Assembly (NCBI RefSeq): GCF_963678635.1 | Contig: NC_087069.1 | Coordinates: 8,568,633-8,632,632 of the forward strand | Direction: 5' to 3' | Source of the DNA: Symsagittifera roscoffensis | Taxonomy: Eukaryota > Xenacoelomorpha > Acoela > Convolutidae | Length of the DNA stretch: 64,000 bases | In this document: piece after piece, positions 53,393 through 62,457 of the stretch | Numbering within the stretch: the stretch's first letter is position 1 | Layout of the letters: each line of letters begins with the position of its first letter | Notes under the pieces: generated by a model | The model's database searches: none | Told to the model about the DNA's origin: nothing | The model's input: the letters and a program-made list of their open reading frames with translations, nothing else | Program-made: the position numbers and the translations under genes

Positions 53393-54468
53393 TATCTTTG
53401 ACTGTTTGTTTTTCTAAGAAGTTCGGAACAACTATAGAAATAATTCGACTCATCTCAATGGAATTTCATCTTGGCTAATGAATAAATATTCGCTAATTTA
53501 GCCTCATTGCACAGTGCTGATTTAAATTATCCGGACGAAAAGTATAAAACTTGACACTTAAAACTCGTTAATCTCCAATTGGGTTGACGTTACGTGAAAA
53601 TTAGCGGCCACAAAGCTTGCATAGAATTTCATCAGTCATTTTTTACGGCGAACGTCGTTGAAAAAAATTGGGAATTTAATTTTACCTCACAAACGGATTT
53701 TTTTTTTTGAGTTTTTATTCTGAAAAAAAATATGAGGAAAACACCAAGTCCACTACTTACATAACTGCGTCAGTATCAGCCTCTTACGTAGTCCATCCAA
53801 ATTTTAAAAAGAAAAAAGCTCCAAAAAAATTTGAAAAATTTAAGAACTATTTTAAAAATAAATTTTTGTCTTAAATGGTATAAAAGTTGCATTTTTTGGC
53901 TATCAAACAATAATTATTCATTTCATATAATAAGAAGGAATTTGTTTTTTTTTTCTAAAATTCTCAAAAAGAAGGCTCTTATGAGCTTTGTTAGTTGTTG
54001 AACCAGTAGTTTTAGCTTAATTTTTGATTGATTAAAAATAGAGCCAAAAGTAATTCATTTTAGAAGTGCAATTTAAAGCCGAATTTTCACCAAACAAATT
54101 TCAATACGAGAGTTCTGTTAGAATTCAAAACAATATTGGGCTCGTCATTTTTTCATCGAATTACAATCCAATTTGAGAGAAAAGCGTTTTAAATTTCAAG
54201 GTTTTTTACCGCTTAGGTTGCTCAAGGTTACTAATTTCCCCCAATAATTTGGCAATCACTATACATTTTGTCTGCTATTGTTGTTTGGGTGATAGTTCTG
54301 ACTAAGGACCCCCAGCTAATACACCCAGTTTCCAAGGGTTTTGGGGAGGTTGCTAATTTGGTCCATTATATCATCAAAATTTATTCAGCCGAACACATTA
54401 AAGTACCTTAACTGCTCGTATCAAGGCAAAGTCCTTAATGTTCCGACTGCCCATTATTTAGGATCGTA
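53393..54468. other. Intergenic, AT-rich
   Basis: No gene is seen. Near 54,414-54,450 the sequence CTCGTATCAAGGCAAAG followed by TGTTCCGACTG resembles 25,395-25,432, so part is an interspersed repeat. The stretch ends at a sharp junction with the GC-richer multi-ORF unit. Confidence 0.5.
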
Positions 54469-55235
54469 TCTCGTCAGCCCAGGTTTGAGCTTGGAGGGCA
54501 TAGGCATCTCACCTGGTTGGTAAGTCCTAGAACTTCCCAATCCAGGCTCATTGGCCAAGTCACTCCCTGAGATTCCCTGAGAGAGCCCCGTTTCTCCACC
54601 TCATCACTCTCATATTCGGGCGGTCTAGTACTCCCCTCTCTCCATATGCTGCCATCAACAGCACTTCCGTGGGGCGGTCCCCACGGTTGTCATGCCCCAA
54701 GATGTTGATCAGGGCGGTCAGCAACATGACTACCTCTGGGTCCTCCAGAGCGAAGTCTCGATCGATCAGCCGACGATAGATCGCATCTATCATCGTTCCT
54801 ACATATGCCTCTGCCAGGTCCATCAATTCATCCAAGTTGAAATTGTCCATACTGTTCTTCAGATTTGAGTTGATTCGATTCGATTCCAAGGTTTCGACTC
54901 AAGTGAGCAATTAAATGATCAATCAGGATCTAGAAAAGAAGTCACAAATATCACACTTGTCAGTCTCACCTTAACATATATCGTTAAAATTTGCTTAAAA
55001 ACAGTCCAGATAAAAAGATATTTATCCTAAAAGTTATTAAAATCAATCGGTCTCTAAAGTTTTGGAATTCGACCTAAGATTGGACAGTCCAAACTTTGGA
55101 TCTATTCCTAAGATCGTCATTTAGTTGTTCATGGTCACTAACCCCTACTTACCCATGATCTTAATAACCTAACACATAACACAACATAACACACATATCA
55201 CATATTACACACAACTTAGTCTTTGGCCTAACACC
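54469..55235 (-). repeat. Direct repeat, left copy (≥767 bp)
   Basis: Matches 63,234-64,000 in the same orientation (offset 8,765). No mismatch is seen in the first ~650 bp, then about nine substitutions in the last ~120 bp. It contains ORF A, the first ~30 codons of frame B, and the non-coding segment upstream of A. The left end cuts through frame B. Confidence 0.93.
54560..54850 (-). CDS. Frame A, left copy (96 aa)
   Basis: Identical to the copy at 63,325-63,615. It is followed by a B frame that breaks off after about 30 codons at the unit boundary, so this copy is the edge of the repeat and probably lacks its downstream partner. Confidence 0.6.
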   Translation of the reverse strand: MDNFNLDELMDLAEAYVGTMIDAIYRRLIDRDFALEDPEVVMLLTALINILGHDNRGDRPTEVLLMAAYGERGVLDRPNMRVMRWRNGALSGNLRE

Positions 55236-55249
55236 CTCTCGCACATCAC
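54890..55249 (-). other. Non-coding spacer between H and A
   Basis: About 360 bp, the only sizeable non-coding part of the unit. It is AT-rich, with a run of CATAACA/CACATA words near 55,170-55,215. It probably holds the promoter or 5' untranslated region for frame A. The corresponding segment of the right copy carries all of the observed sequence differences. Confidence 0.55.
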
Positions 55250-56755
55250 TCAGCCTATACTTAAGTAATATTCCTTATGTAGATATACTTGTATGTTCGT
55301 ATCAGAGAATATCACGTGTAGAAGCGCGTACAATTCCCGAGGATGCAGTCTTCCTCTGTTTGGATCGTACACTGGAAGCGAGAGTTCCTTCACGTCCATT
55401 TCCACGAGGAAGTCCCTCAGCCTCGTCAAGGACAAGACTAGGTTCTCTGGGTCCACGTGCTGCTTCTCCGTCGCCGTCGTTACCAAGAAGCATAGGTATT
55501 TTCCCGGTATCTGCGACGCCGCCGGAAGTAAAGCCGTTACGCCCCCTATCCCTGGTCTTTGCTTCCAAAGGAATTCCACGTTTTTATATTCTCTCTTAAA
55601 ATCTGCCGCTAACGATGTCCTAAAGGGAAACTCGTCATGTGTCGACATGATGCTCCTCCAATTACGTTTTCCCGAAGCTTCCAGTAATGGTTCCACTTCC
55701 ATCATCACTCGGTGGACTTCATCATTCTCGTCTACTGTATTGTAATCTGTGACAGTTGATCCTCTCTGTTTCTGTCTCTCAAAGTCACTGAAGTTCCCGC
55801 TCACATATCCCATGAACTTCTTTCCTTGTATTGATTCCAACTCTTCCTTGGTTCTCTCTGGAACTGCTGAGAACATCTTACATAGCAACTCGTAAAATTT
55901 CTCGGAAATTTTCGCCAGTCTCACACACTTCGGCACTGAGAAGGCTTGATCCACGATCGTTCTCGTACTCTTTACATCCACGGCTACGAAGTGTACCGGG
56001 TATCTGCTCTTGCACATTGGAGCCAATGTCGAACCCACCAAATATTGTGTTCCTGATGGTCTACAATAAGTCTCACTGTATCTGATGTTCATTTCCGTCT
56101 CGATCGCTTCCCTCCATTTTCCTATGTACTTCTGCTCAGTCTGCAGAACTCCTGGGAATAATTCTACACTGATGGCTGTGACCATCTCATGTCTCTGTTC
56201 TAGATTCAATAGTGACTCTAGAGAACCAAACATGCTGTAGAATCCTAGTGCAGTCACTAGATTCACCTCGGTTCCTCCATGGCAATCTGCTATCAGTTCC
56301 GTTTCTGTTCTTGTTTTCATCACGACGTTCCCAAACAATACCGTCAATTGCTTGTGTTGTTTCTCTAGGGTCTTCACACAGTCCAGACCTCCACAAACGT
56401 GACCCTCCAGTCCACAGACTTCCGCCAGACAGCTACCAGGTTTGACCCAGTCTTCTGGTCCCCAGCCAGGAAACTCCACTTTATCTTCTCCGTTGCTCCT
56501 AGAGACCGTTATCATCACATTACATATGATGTTAAGGTCACGCAGGTTACAGTCTGCATTTAGTTCCCTCTGCACGTCTTGTGTCACCCGTAATATCGAG
56601 TCAGCGTTGGGACTAGGACGCCATGATGGCCTCATCAACTCCCACACTGCCATCAAGCTCGTTTTCAGTAATTCATCCGAGAATCCCAATCCAAACTCCA
56701 CTCTTTTGTCGGATTTTGGTACGGAAGGTGCAGTCACCTCTTCTTCCAAGACCAA
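55250..56755 (-). CDS. Frame H (501 codons) with C-terminal macro-like domain
   Basis: The frame opens about 20 nt upstream of a TTG at 56,755. The first ATG is at about codon 35, and the frame overlaps the end of G by roughly 40 nt in -1 phase, so it may be reached by frameshifting. The last ~135 residues follow the layout of a macro domain of the TARG1/OARD1 kind: SIMSTHDEFPFRTSLAADFK, an IGGVTALLP block where ADP-ribose-binding loops lie, GKYLCFLVTT, a helix with LSLTRLRDFL, KELSLPVYDPNRGRL in place of the usual PxIGCGLDG loop, and a final IQVYL strand. The missing glycine loop suggests altered or lost catalysis. The N-terminal 365 residues are unrecognised. Confidence 0.6.
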   Translation of the reverse strand: MVLEEEVTAPSVPKSDKRVEFGLGFSDELLKTSLMAVWELMRPSWRPSPNADSILRVTQDVQRELNADCNLRDLNIICNVMITVSRSNGEDKVEFPGWGPEDWVKPGSCLAEVCGLEGHVCGGLDCVKTLEKQHKQLTVLFGNVVMKTRTETELIADCHGGTEVNLVTALGFYSMFGSLESLLNLEQRHEMVTAISVELFPGVLQTEQKYIGKWREAIETEMNIRYSETYCRPSGTQYLVGSTLAPMCKSRYPVHFVAVDVKSTRTIVDQAFSVPKCVRLAKISEKFYELLCKMFSAVPERTKEELESIQGKKFMGYVSGNFSDFERQKQRGSTVTDYNTVDENDEVHRVMMEVEPLLEASGKRNWRSIMSTHDEFPFRTSLAADFKREYKNVEFLWKQRPGIGGVTALLPAASQIPGKYLCFLVTTATEKQHVDPENLVLSLTRLRDFLVEMDVKELSLPVYDPNRGRLHPRELYALLHVIFSDTNIQVYLHKEYYLSIG

Positions 56756-57756
56756 CCCAATTCGGCCTGTGGAATGTTAACGCTCTTAATCGTTACAATT
56801 CTGGACGTCCAGAATCTTAGTAACACCGCCTGCTTGTAATCGAAGAAGCAATCGCGTATGTCTTCACTCAGGAAAGGGTTGTACGCTATCCCTATGATTC
56901 CGGATACGTAGCTATACGATTTCTTCTTGATCGGTCCACAGTATTCACTGGACTTCGGCAGTGCCCCCATAGATTCTTTAGTGAGTCTCAGCGCCTTGTT
57001 TGAGAATCTCCTGATTTCGTCTATCTTTCTCATGGGTTCTAACTCCTCGGGTTCTTTCATGTTCACCCTCATCGGTTTGCTTTGCTGCATATCTAGCAGT
57101 GCTAGCAAAAGTAAGGCTTTCGCTCGCTCATCGCCTTCCCTCGGCATCTTAACACAAGTGTTCAATGCAGGTACTGAAATCTGCTCTATCATGAATCGAA
57201 TGAAACAGAGAGCGTCTCTCCGCTTCGCACACGCTACTGCTGCTCCCTCTTGGACTATCAGATCCCTCAGGTTCGTCATAAGGAAAACCTTCTCTTCTTT
57301 TGACCTCTTCCTTTCTTCTGAATCATACTCTCCGCGAGTTAGTCCCATCATGCACCAGGCAAACCTCAGTTGTAACTCTGTTCTTATGTAAGGTACTGCA
57401 ACGAGAGCGTGTATTCTTGGCGTAGTCCTCATCTCTTCTTCGAAATACCTTAATACCACTGCTTTCCATGGAAGGCTTACCAACTGCTCCATCGTTTCTG
57501 CCTGTATCTCAGACGATGCTAAAGTCCCGTACGCCTTCTGCTTGAGAATGGTGCCTTGCAACATTGTCTCCAGATAACCCTCCATGGCACCCTTGTCTTC
57601 CAGAGCCATCACGTACCCTCTAGCCGAGTTTCGGTATTCCAACATTTCCATGTATCCACCGGCCGGTTCATCTATCGACACAGCCTCCGATACCGTCAGT
57701 CGATTATACTCCACTGGTACTAGTTGTCCTGCGACATTTCCCTTTCCATGATTCAT
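56734..57756 (-). CDS. Frame G (340 aa), unknown
   Basis: Starts at an ATG six codons after the F stop, in the same frame. Predominantly helical and charged (CAKRRDALCFIRFMIEQI), rich in Met and Leu, with no membrane segment and no recognised family. It ends AGG TGA CTG, with H already open in -1 phase. Confidence 0.55.
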   Translation of the reverse strand: MNHGKGNVAGQLVPVEYNRLTVSEAVSIDEPAGGYMEMLEYRNSARGYVMALEDKGAMEGYLETMLQGTILKQKAYGTLASSEIQAETMEQLVSLPWKAVVLRYFEEEMRTTPRIHALVAVPYIRTELQLRFAWCMMGLTRGEYDSEERKRSKEEKVFLMTNLRDLIVQEGAAVACAKRRDALCFIRFMIEQISVPALNTCVKMPREGDERAKALLLLALLDMQQSKPMRVNMKEPEELEPMRKIDEIRRFSNKALRLTKESMGALPKSSEYCGPIKKKSYSYVSGIIGIAYNPFLSEDIRDCFFDYKQAVLLRFWTSRIVTIKSVNIPQAELGWSWKKR

Positions 57757-57774
57757 GGGAGATGGCTTAAAGTC

Positions 57775-58338
57775 TTACATTTTGCTCTCTCCACATTGGC
57801 TGAGTATTTCCATTTCCGAGGTTGCTCCAGTCAGAGTGCGGTCACTACTTTTGGATTTATAGCCTGTTGACTTTATTCCCGCCGTGAGAATGAGTGGCAC
57901 CATCGCTATATCAGTCAACATTTTGTCGGTGCCAGGTAATTGATAATCACCTTGTCCCAAATCCATGACCTCTTCGACTCGTTTCCTTTTCGCTGAGTTA
58001 ACAGCTTTCATCGATATCTCCGAATCCACCTTCGTCTTTCCGACTCTCCTCGGTATCACTCTGCTGCCTAACTTCATTTTCATCGCATTGATCTTATCAA
58101 TCACCAATTTTGATCGCATCGTCCCTCTTCTGGTTCTTGACAGATACACCACCTCTCCTTTATCGTCCTGCGGTGTCATCTTGATGGGAGAATTCGCTTC
58201 ACTTTCATCAGTGGCCGAGTCGATCAACAACTCACTCAGTCTCCCTTCACACTCATCAAGCTTGTCAAGGACTTCCCTCATCAAGGGTTGGTTGAGACCC
58301 GTTTTCAGAATGGACTGGGTCCCATAGCTCTGAACCAC
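57775..58338 (-). CDS. Frame F (187 codons), unknown
   Basis: Begins immediately after the E stop (TGA) in the same frame. The first ATG is 19 codons in. Hydrophilic, with Lys/Arg-rich parts (SAKRKRVEEV) and acidic parts. It ends in TAA at 57,777-57,775, and G follows after 18 nt. It reads as a continuation of E and G rather than an independent gene. Confidence 0.5.
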   Translation of the reverse strand: MVQSYGTQSILKTGLNQPLMREVLDKLDECEGRLSELLIDSATDESEANSPIKMTPQDDKGEVVYLSRTRRGTMRSKLVIDKINAMKMKLGSRVIPRRVGKTKVDSEISMKAVNSAKRKRVEEVMDLGQGDYQLPGTDKMLTDIAMVPLILTAGIKSTGYKSKSSDRTLTGATSEMEILSQCGESKM

Positions 58339-58341
58339 TGT

Positions 58342-59265
58342 TCAGACTTCTTCCATGAACGCTACTCTGTCCAATTTGCATCCCGTCCTACTCTCGTGGT
58401 CTCGATGATGTACTTCCCATTCGGGCAGCGTTCCCAAGAAAGGTACTCTGGCTGAGGCCTCTAATCTTCTCCTTCTAGGTGATTCCATGAGGATTCTTTG
58501 GTCGTTATTCCTTGAATTGCCAGGAGAGCTGCTCTCCGGCAAATTCCGTTTCATTTCCATAAAGGCTGACGGAGGCTCCAGTGTCGAGATGCCTTCATCC
58601 GCTGGCTCAGTCGTCTCCAACGTATCTGCGTTGTTCTCAAGATCACTGAAGATATTGAAATCCAGGCTGGATGCTCCTCCTGTCGATGCCCTGTCGTCTT
58701 CCCCACCAGCTTGACTTGCATCTTGTTGCATGGGTTCTTCAGTTTGACGGCTTCCTCCCTGTCCGTCATCTCCTTCTGACTTATCCTTATTTGAGCTCGA
58801 GGGTCCTTGCTTATCATTGTCGGCTCCTTCCGGAAACTTCGGAATTATCAATATACCGGCCGATCTATCTTCCTCTTCTCCATGGACCCTTTTGATTTCC
58901 TCGCAGCCGAAGGGTGCTAGGAAGGTTCTCGCCTGCAGCGTTCCTCCCACTTTAAACTCCCGTTTCACACTAGTAAGGATCAAGGAGGCTTCAGGCAGTT
59001 CGGTCCTGCCTCTCATCTTCATCGGAGCTAAGCCTAATCCCGTCCAATCCTCGTCAAATCTTCCAGGCTTGGGAGTCGCGGCGTTGCTTATTCGCCTTCT
59101 CGTCGCTTGATCCGTATATGCAAATCGTGTGTATTGTAACACGGCGGCATTTCTCCCTACAAAGTATGGATCCATCGTTCCCACGAAATTCCCTACTCTC
59201 CTTTCATTGGTTTCGAATGCTCTCAACCTAGGAGCTTGTACCACGGAGACTGCTCTGAGCAACAT
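58342..59265 (-). CDS. Frame E (307 aa), unknown
   Basis: ATG at 59,265, but coding-like sequence continues upstream without a stop to the D terminator. A structured N-terminal ~140 residues (VGTMDPYFVGRNAAVLQYTR) is followed by a long acidic Ser/Gly/Glu-rich linker (about 155-230) and a basic segment (ESPRRRRLEASARVPF). It ends with TGA at 58,344-58,342. Confidence 0.55.
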   Translation of the reverse strand: MLLRAVSVVQAPRLRAFETNERRVGNFVGTMDPYFVGRNAAVLQYTRFAYTDQATRRRISNAATPKPGRFDEDWTGLGLAPMKMRGRTELPEASLILTSVKREFKVGGTLQARTFLAPFGCEEIKRVHGEEEDRSAGILIIPKFPEGADNDKQGPSSSNKDKSEGDDGQGGSRQTEEPMQQDASQAGGEDDRASTGGASSLDFNIFSDLENNADTLETTEPADEGISTLEPPSAFMEMKRNLPESSSPGNSRNNDQRILMESPRRRRLEASARVPFLGTLPEWEVHHRDHESRTGCKLDRVAFMEEV

Positions 59266-59331
59266 CCTTCTTATCAGAGGGAATTCAGGGATTGCCTCCG
59301 GCAGCTTCTCGTAATCACCCCAGTCCTTCGT

Positions 59332-60423
59332 CTATTCTCTCACTTTATGATATGCTGCAGCGAGACGAGGCACTCTGGTTATTTCACCATTCGTTTTATC
59401 ATAGGGTCTCAGATTCCAAAGCTTCGGAAACACTTCGCTGTGTCCTCTTTCTACTTCTCCCATGCGATCACGGAAGTGATCGTCAAAATTGATGACTGTC
59501 ATCTCTGGCTCCGATATTTTCGTAAATAACAGATCTTCACTCATGAGCTCCCGCAATGTGTGCTGTTCACACCAGTTCAATGTACTACCGTCCACTGCTG
59601 ATATGAGGTTCAGGTGCAGCACCGACCTCCTATATGCCTCCACCTTAACGTCAGGGAACGCAAACGTGACTGCTGGTCCATAGATCACTGTCACAAACTC
59701 CGTGACTCCTCTGATCAGCGCTAAGGGATCGGTTCTCATAGCCAAGCTTAGATCGGTTAACAGGGGCATGCCTCCAACATGTCGCCTAATGTCTTCCTCT
59801 CTTTCAATAGTCTCCTCTTCTCCCGTTCCAAAACGATTTTGTTGTAAGAGATATTGGATAAGAGTGTGTCTCAGGTCTCTTATCTTATTCCACGAGTCCG
59901 TGTATTTCTTCATGTCTAAGTTCCTCACTCTCTCTCTCATCTGCTCTGGACAACGTGTCAATTTCATTAGTCCTCCCAAGTTTCCGTGGGTAATCGCAAT
60001 CAATGGCAGAAGTCCATCTAACCACAGGTTCTGGATTCCTTCGGTGAGCAGCATCGCCGGTCCTTTCACGAAACCCTCTGCTCCAAATGTCACGAACAAG
60101 GCTATTAGTTCCACTATTGACACTTCCACTACTGCTTGGAGGAATTCTTTTATCAAGTAATGCGAGACTTTCGGGTAGACTTTTGCCAAGAAGGACGCGG
60201 TCCATCCGGCTCCCAACCCTTCCAGCATGCTGTATGTCCGTTCAAAGCCCTCCTGTCCCTTCACTTCCTGGGTCCAGAAGGTTTCCAGAGTAATCAGACA
60301 CATTCTGTTCACAAATTCGGCGGTCTTTTCTCCGGCATTTTCCACCAAGTTCACCTCCTTCAACAAGTAGGCATGGATCTTTGTGATCATCACAGGGCCT
60401 TGGTCAAAAGCATCTGCACCCAA
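59332..60423 (-). CDS. Frame D (363 codons), unknown
   Basis: Separated from C by a single TAG followed by CTA. The first ATG is about 12 codons into the listed frame. Largely alpha-helical with hydrophobic stretches (VVEVSIVELIALFVTFGAEG) too interrupted for a clear membrane helix. It ends in TAG at 59,334-59,332, after which the frame stays open through 22 codons to the E start. Confidence 0.55.
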   Translation of the reverse strand: MGADAFDQGPVMITKIHAYLLKEVNLVENAGEKTAEFVNRMCLITLETFWTQEVKGQEGFERTYSMLEGLGAGWTASFLAKVYPKVSHYLIKEFLQAVVEVSIVELIALFVTFGAEGFVKGPAMLLTEGIQNLWLDGLLPLIAITHGNLGGLMKLTRCPEQMRERVRNLDMKKYTDSWNKIRDLRHTLIQYLLQQNRFGTGEEETIEREEDIRRHVGGMPLLTDLSLAMRTDPLALIRGVTEFVTVIYGPAVTFAFPDVKVEAYRRSVLHLNLISAVDGSTLNWCEQHTLRELMSEDLLFTKISEPEMTVINFDDHFRDRMGEVERGHSEVFPKLWNLRPYDKTNGEITRVPRLAAAYHKVRE

Positions 60424-60450
60424 TGCCGCTACTCTAGGATTCAGGTGTAG

Positions 60451-62457
60451 CTACTCGTCCAATACTAACATGTGTAGCGCATGGTCCTTGAATCCTCTCA
60501 TCGCGTTTGAGATATCTGACCACACTGCAGGCAGTTCAGCCTTGAGTGGCCTCAGGTTCTCCATCTCTATCATGCGATTCGGGGCTGATATGATCACATC
60601 ATATTTTCCTTCCGAAAGTAAGGTCACAATCGCATACACAAATTTCACTCCATCCGGGAGATGTGCATACCCCGGAGACAACGCGAATACTATTCTCGGT
60701 GTCATTTTGGTGAACGACCCCTCCTTCGTCGCATCCACCACTTCACCCATCGACTCAAGGATATCTTTTATCGCTGGCCACACAGCGTTCTCTGCCGTTG
60801 TAGGATCTCTGAGTCTGCTCAGAAAACCTCTACTGTGTAGATGGTCATTGATGCCAGCAAACACGATCGTAATTGGGTTCATGTCCGTCTGCCTTTGTAC
60901 CCCTATAGCCAGAGATATCGATTGTAGTAGTTCCAGGTCGACCGCTGCCAACATTATGACGTCCGGCCAAAACAGAGACTTGGAGGTGTACACGAACTCT
61001 GAGTTCGCTACTATCATAATCTTGGCCTTCCTCATTTCTGCTTTGTCATAGGCGGCGAAGATGGTCTCATCTTTCTTTATCGCTTTCAATCCGCCGTATC
61101 TTTGGACATCACCATCTTGATTCACTAGTTTTGGGTATATTCTCTCCTTCACATGACCAGGGGGTGAGCTTACTTGCCTGAACTTCTTCACATATTGTCC
61201 GATCGGCGCCCTTGTCACTAGAAATCTTCCAGGTCTCTCTTCTCGATTCCCTTCATCATGATTCAATCTCACGTCCTGCAATGGTCTCGCGTTCACTGGT
61301 CCCATTGTGTTGTTAGAGGGCAGTCTCTCTAGGTCAGCAAATCTCACGGCCGTCGTGGAGCTGAAATTTATGCTAGCGGCTATCAACCAGTCTACGCCGG
61401 TTATCGAGTACAATCTGCTGACGGATAGCGTCGCTCCATTCAGCATCCTCCTTGCATCTTCGATGAAGCTTACCCTCTGGAGATCCAGCTTCATTAGCTC
61501 GTCTTTGTATACATGCCAGGGAGATGGTATGGGTCTTGACCACATCAACGAGCCTCTGCCCGGGCGTCTCTCCTCTCGACTGGTACTTGTCGTCTCCGAT
61601 CTCGTGTCCGATCTAGACGTGCCGGCTGTCTCTTCGATTGGGTTGACAGGTCCTATTCTTCTCCTAGGATGGATGGTCCTCCTCATCGGCGCTTCTCCCA
61701 ATCGATCCTGTACGTCTGTCCTTTGACCTGGTTCGCTGGAGCTCTGTTGTCTGTAGTTCGTGACGGCCGGAACCGTCCCCAAGCGTGTTTCCAGGCTAGG
61801 AGGCACAAAGGTAGTAATCACCGCGTCACTCGCTGTTCCTTCTTCCTTCAGCATTCCTGTGTCAGTGAGTTCCGCCTCTAGTTCGTCCAACCGCTCTTGG
61901 AAGACTCGATTCAACCAAGCTTGTCCTTCGATACTGTCGAAGTGGATGCCGTCCGTGGTCAGTCTGGCCTGATCCATAGCTCTCAACTCATGTTCGATGT
62001 CCATGAGGATCATTCTTCCGGCGTTCCGACTTGCGAGGTTCCTCAAGATGTTATTCCACCTGACGACTCCCTCGTTGTGCCTTCTTCCTGCTGCTGTCAA
62101 GCTTCTCGTGTTCATTGGCACAGTGCAAACGGTCAGTACCGCGCAATTGAATTTCTGCCAGAGGGTAGTAAACAAACACACCATCATTGACTCCCATAGT
62201 GCTTCCTGCTCATCTGAACCTCTGGAGATGTCATTCGTCCCAACCATTGATTGGGGATCCTCCCTGGATTCATCAGTTCCACCATTCGATATAACTGGGC
62301 TATCGTCGCGCCTCCAAAGGCCATCACCGTGGTGACCAACGAGGTCCTCAAATTCGATAGTACTCTGACCAAGCTGTCTCCCAGTATCAGATGAGATGTC
62401 CCCAGTGGTGGTTGCTGCAGGTTTACTGCAGGGCTCCAAGTCGCTCGATTGAAGCAA
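60451..62457 (-). CDS. Frame C (668 codons): SGNH hydrolase C-terminal part and unknown domain
   Basis: The first ATG in this frame falls directly before MVGTNDIS, in the middle of a hydrolase domain, so this is not a natural start. The frame is -1 to B and overlaps it by 274 nt. It supplies the second half of an SGNH/GDSL domain: VGTND (block III) at about 62,250-62,235 and DGIHFDS (catalytic Asp/His block) at about 61,955-61,934. A Ser/Arg-rich linker (TSRSDTRSETTSTSREERR) follows, then an ~330-residue region containing IVFAGINDHLHSRGF, itself loosely SGNH-like. It ends TAG CTA at 60,453. Confidence 0.65.
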   Translation of the reverse strand: MLQSSDLEPCSKPAATTTGDISSDTGRQLGQSTIEFEDLVGHHGDGLWRRDDSPVISNGGTDESREDPQSMVGTNDISRGSDEQEALWESMMVCLFTTLWQKFNCAVLTVCTVPMNTRSLTAAGRRHNEGVVRWNNILRNLASRNAGRMILMDIEHELRAMDQARLTTDGIHFDSIEGQAWLNRVFQERLDELEAELTDTGMLKEEGTASDAVITTFVPPSLETRLGTVPAVTNYRQQSSSEPGQRTDVQDRLGEAPMRRTIHPRRRIGPVNPIEETAGTSRSDTRSETTSTSREERRPGRGSLMWSRPIPSPWHVYKDELMKLDLQRVSFIEDARRMLNGATLSVSRLYSITGVDWLIAASINFSSTTAVRFADLERLPSNNTMGPVNARPLQDVRLNHDEGNREERPGRFLVTRAPIGQYVKKFRQVSSPPGHVKERIYPKLVNQDGDVQRYGGLKAIKKDETIFAAYDKAEMRKAKIMIVANSEFVYTSKSLFWPDVIMLAAVDLELLQSISLAIGVQRQTDMNPITIVFAGINDHLHSRGFLSRLRDPTTAENAVWPAIKDILESMGEVVDATKEGSFTKMTPRIVFALSPGYAHLPDGVKFVYAIVTLLSEGKYDVIISAPNRMIEMENLRPLKAELPAVWSDISNAMRGFKDHALHMLVLDE

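Noticed and set aside
55302-59529. Long plus-strand frames opposite frames D-H
   Set aside because: Antisense shadows of the GC-richer coding frames. None shows a domain, and they do not line up as a series.
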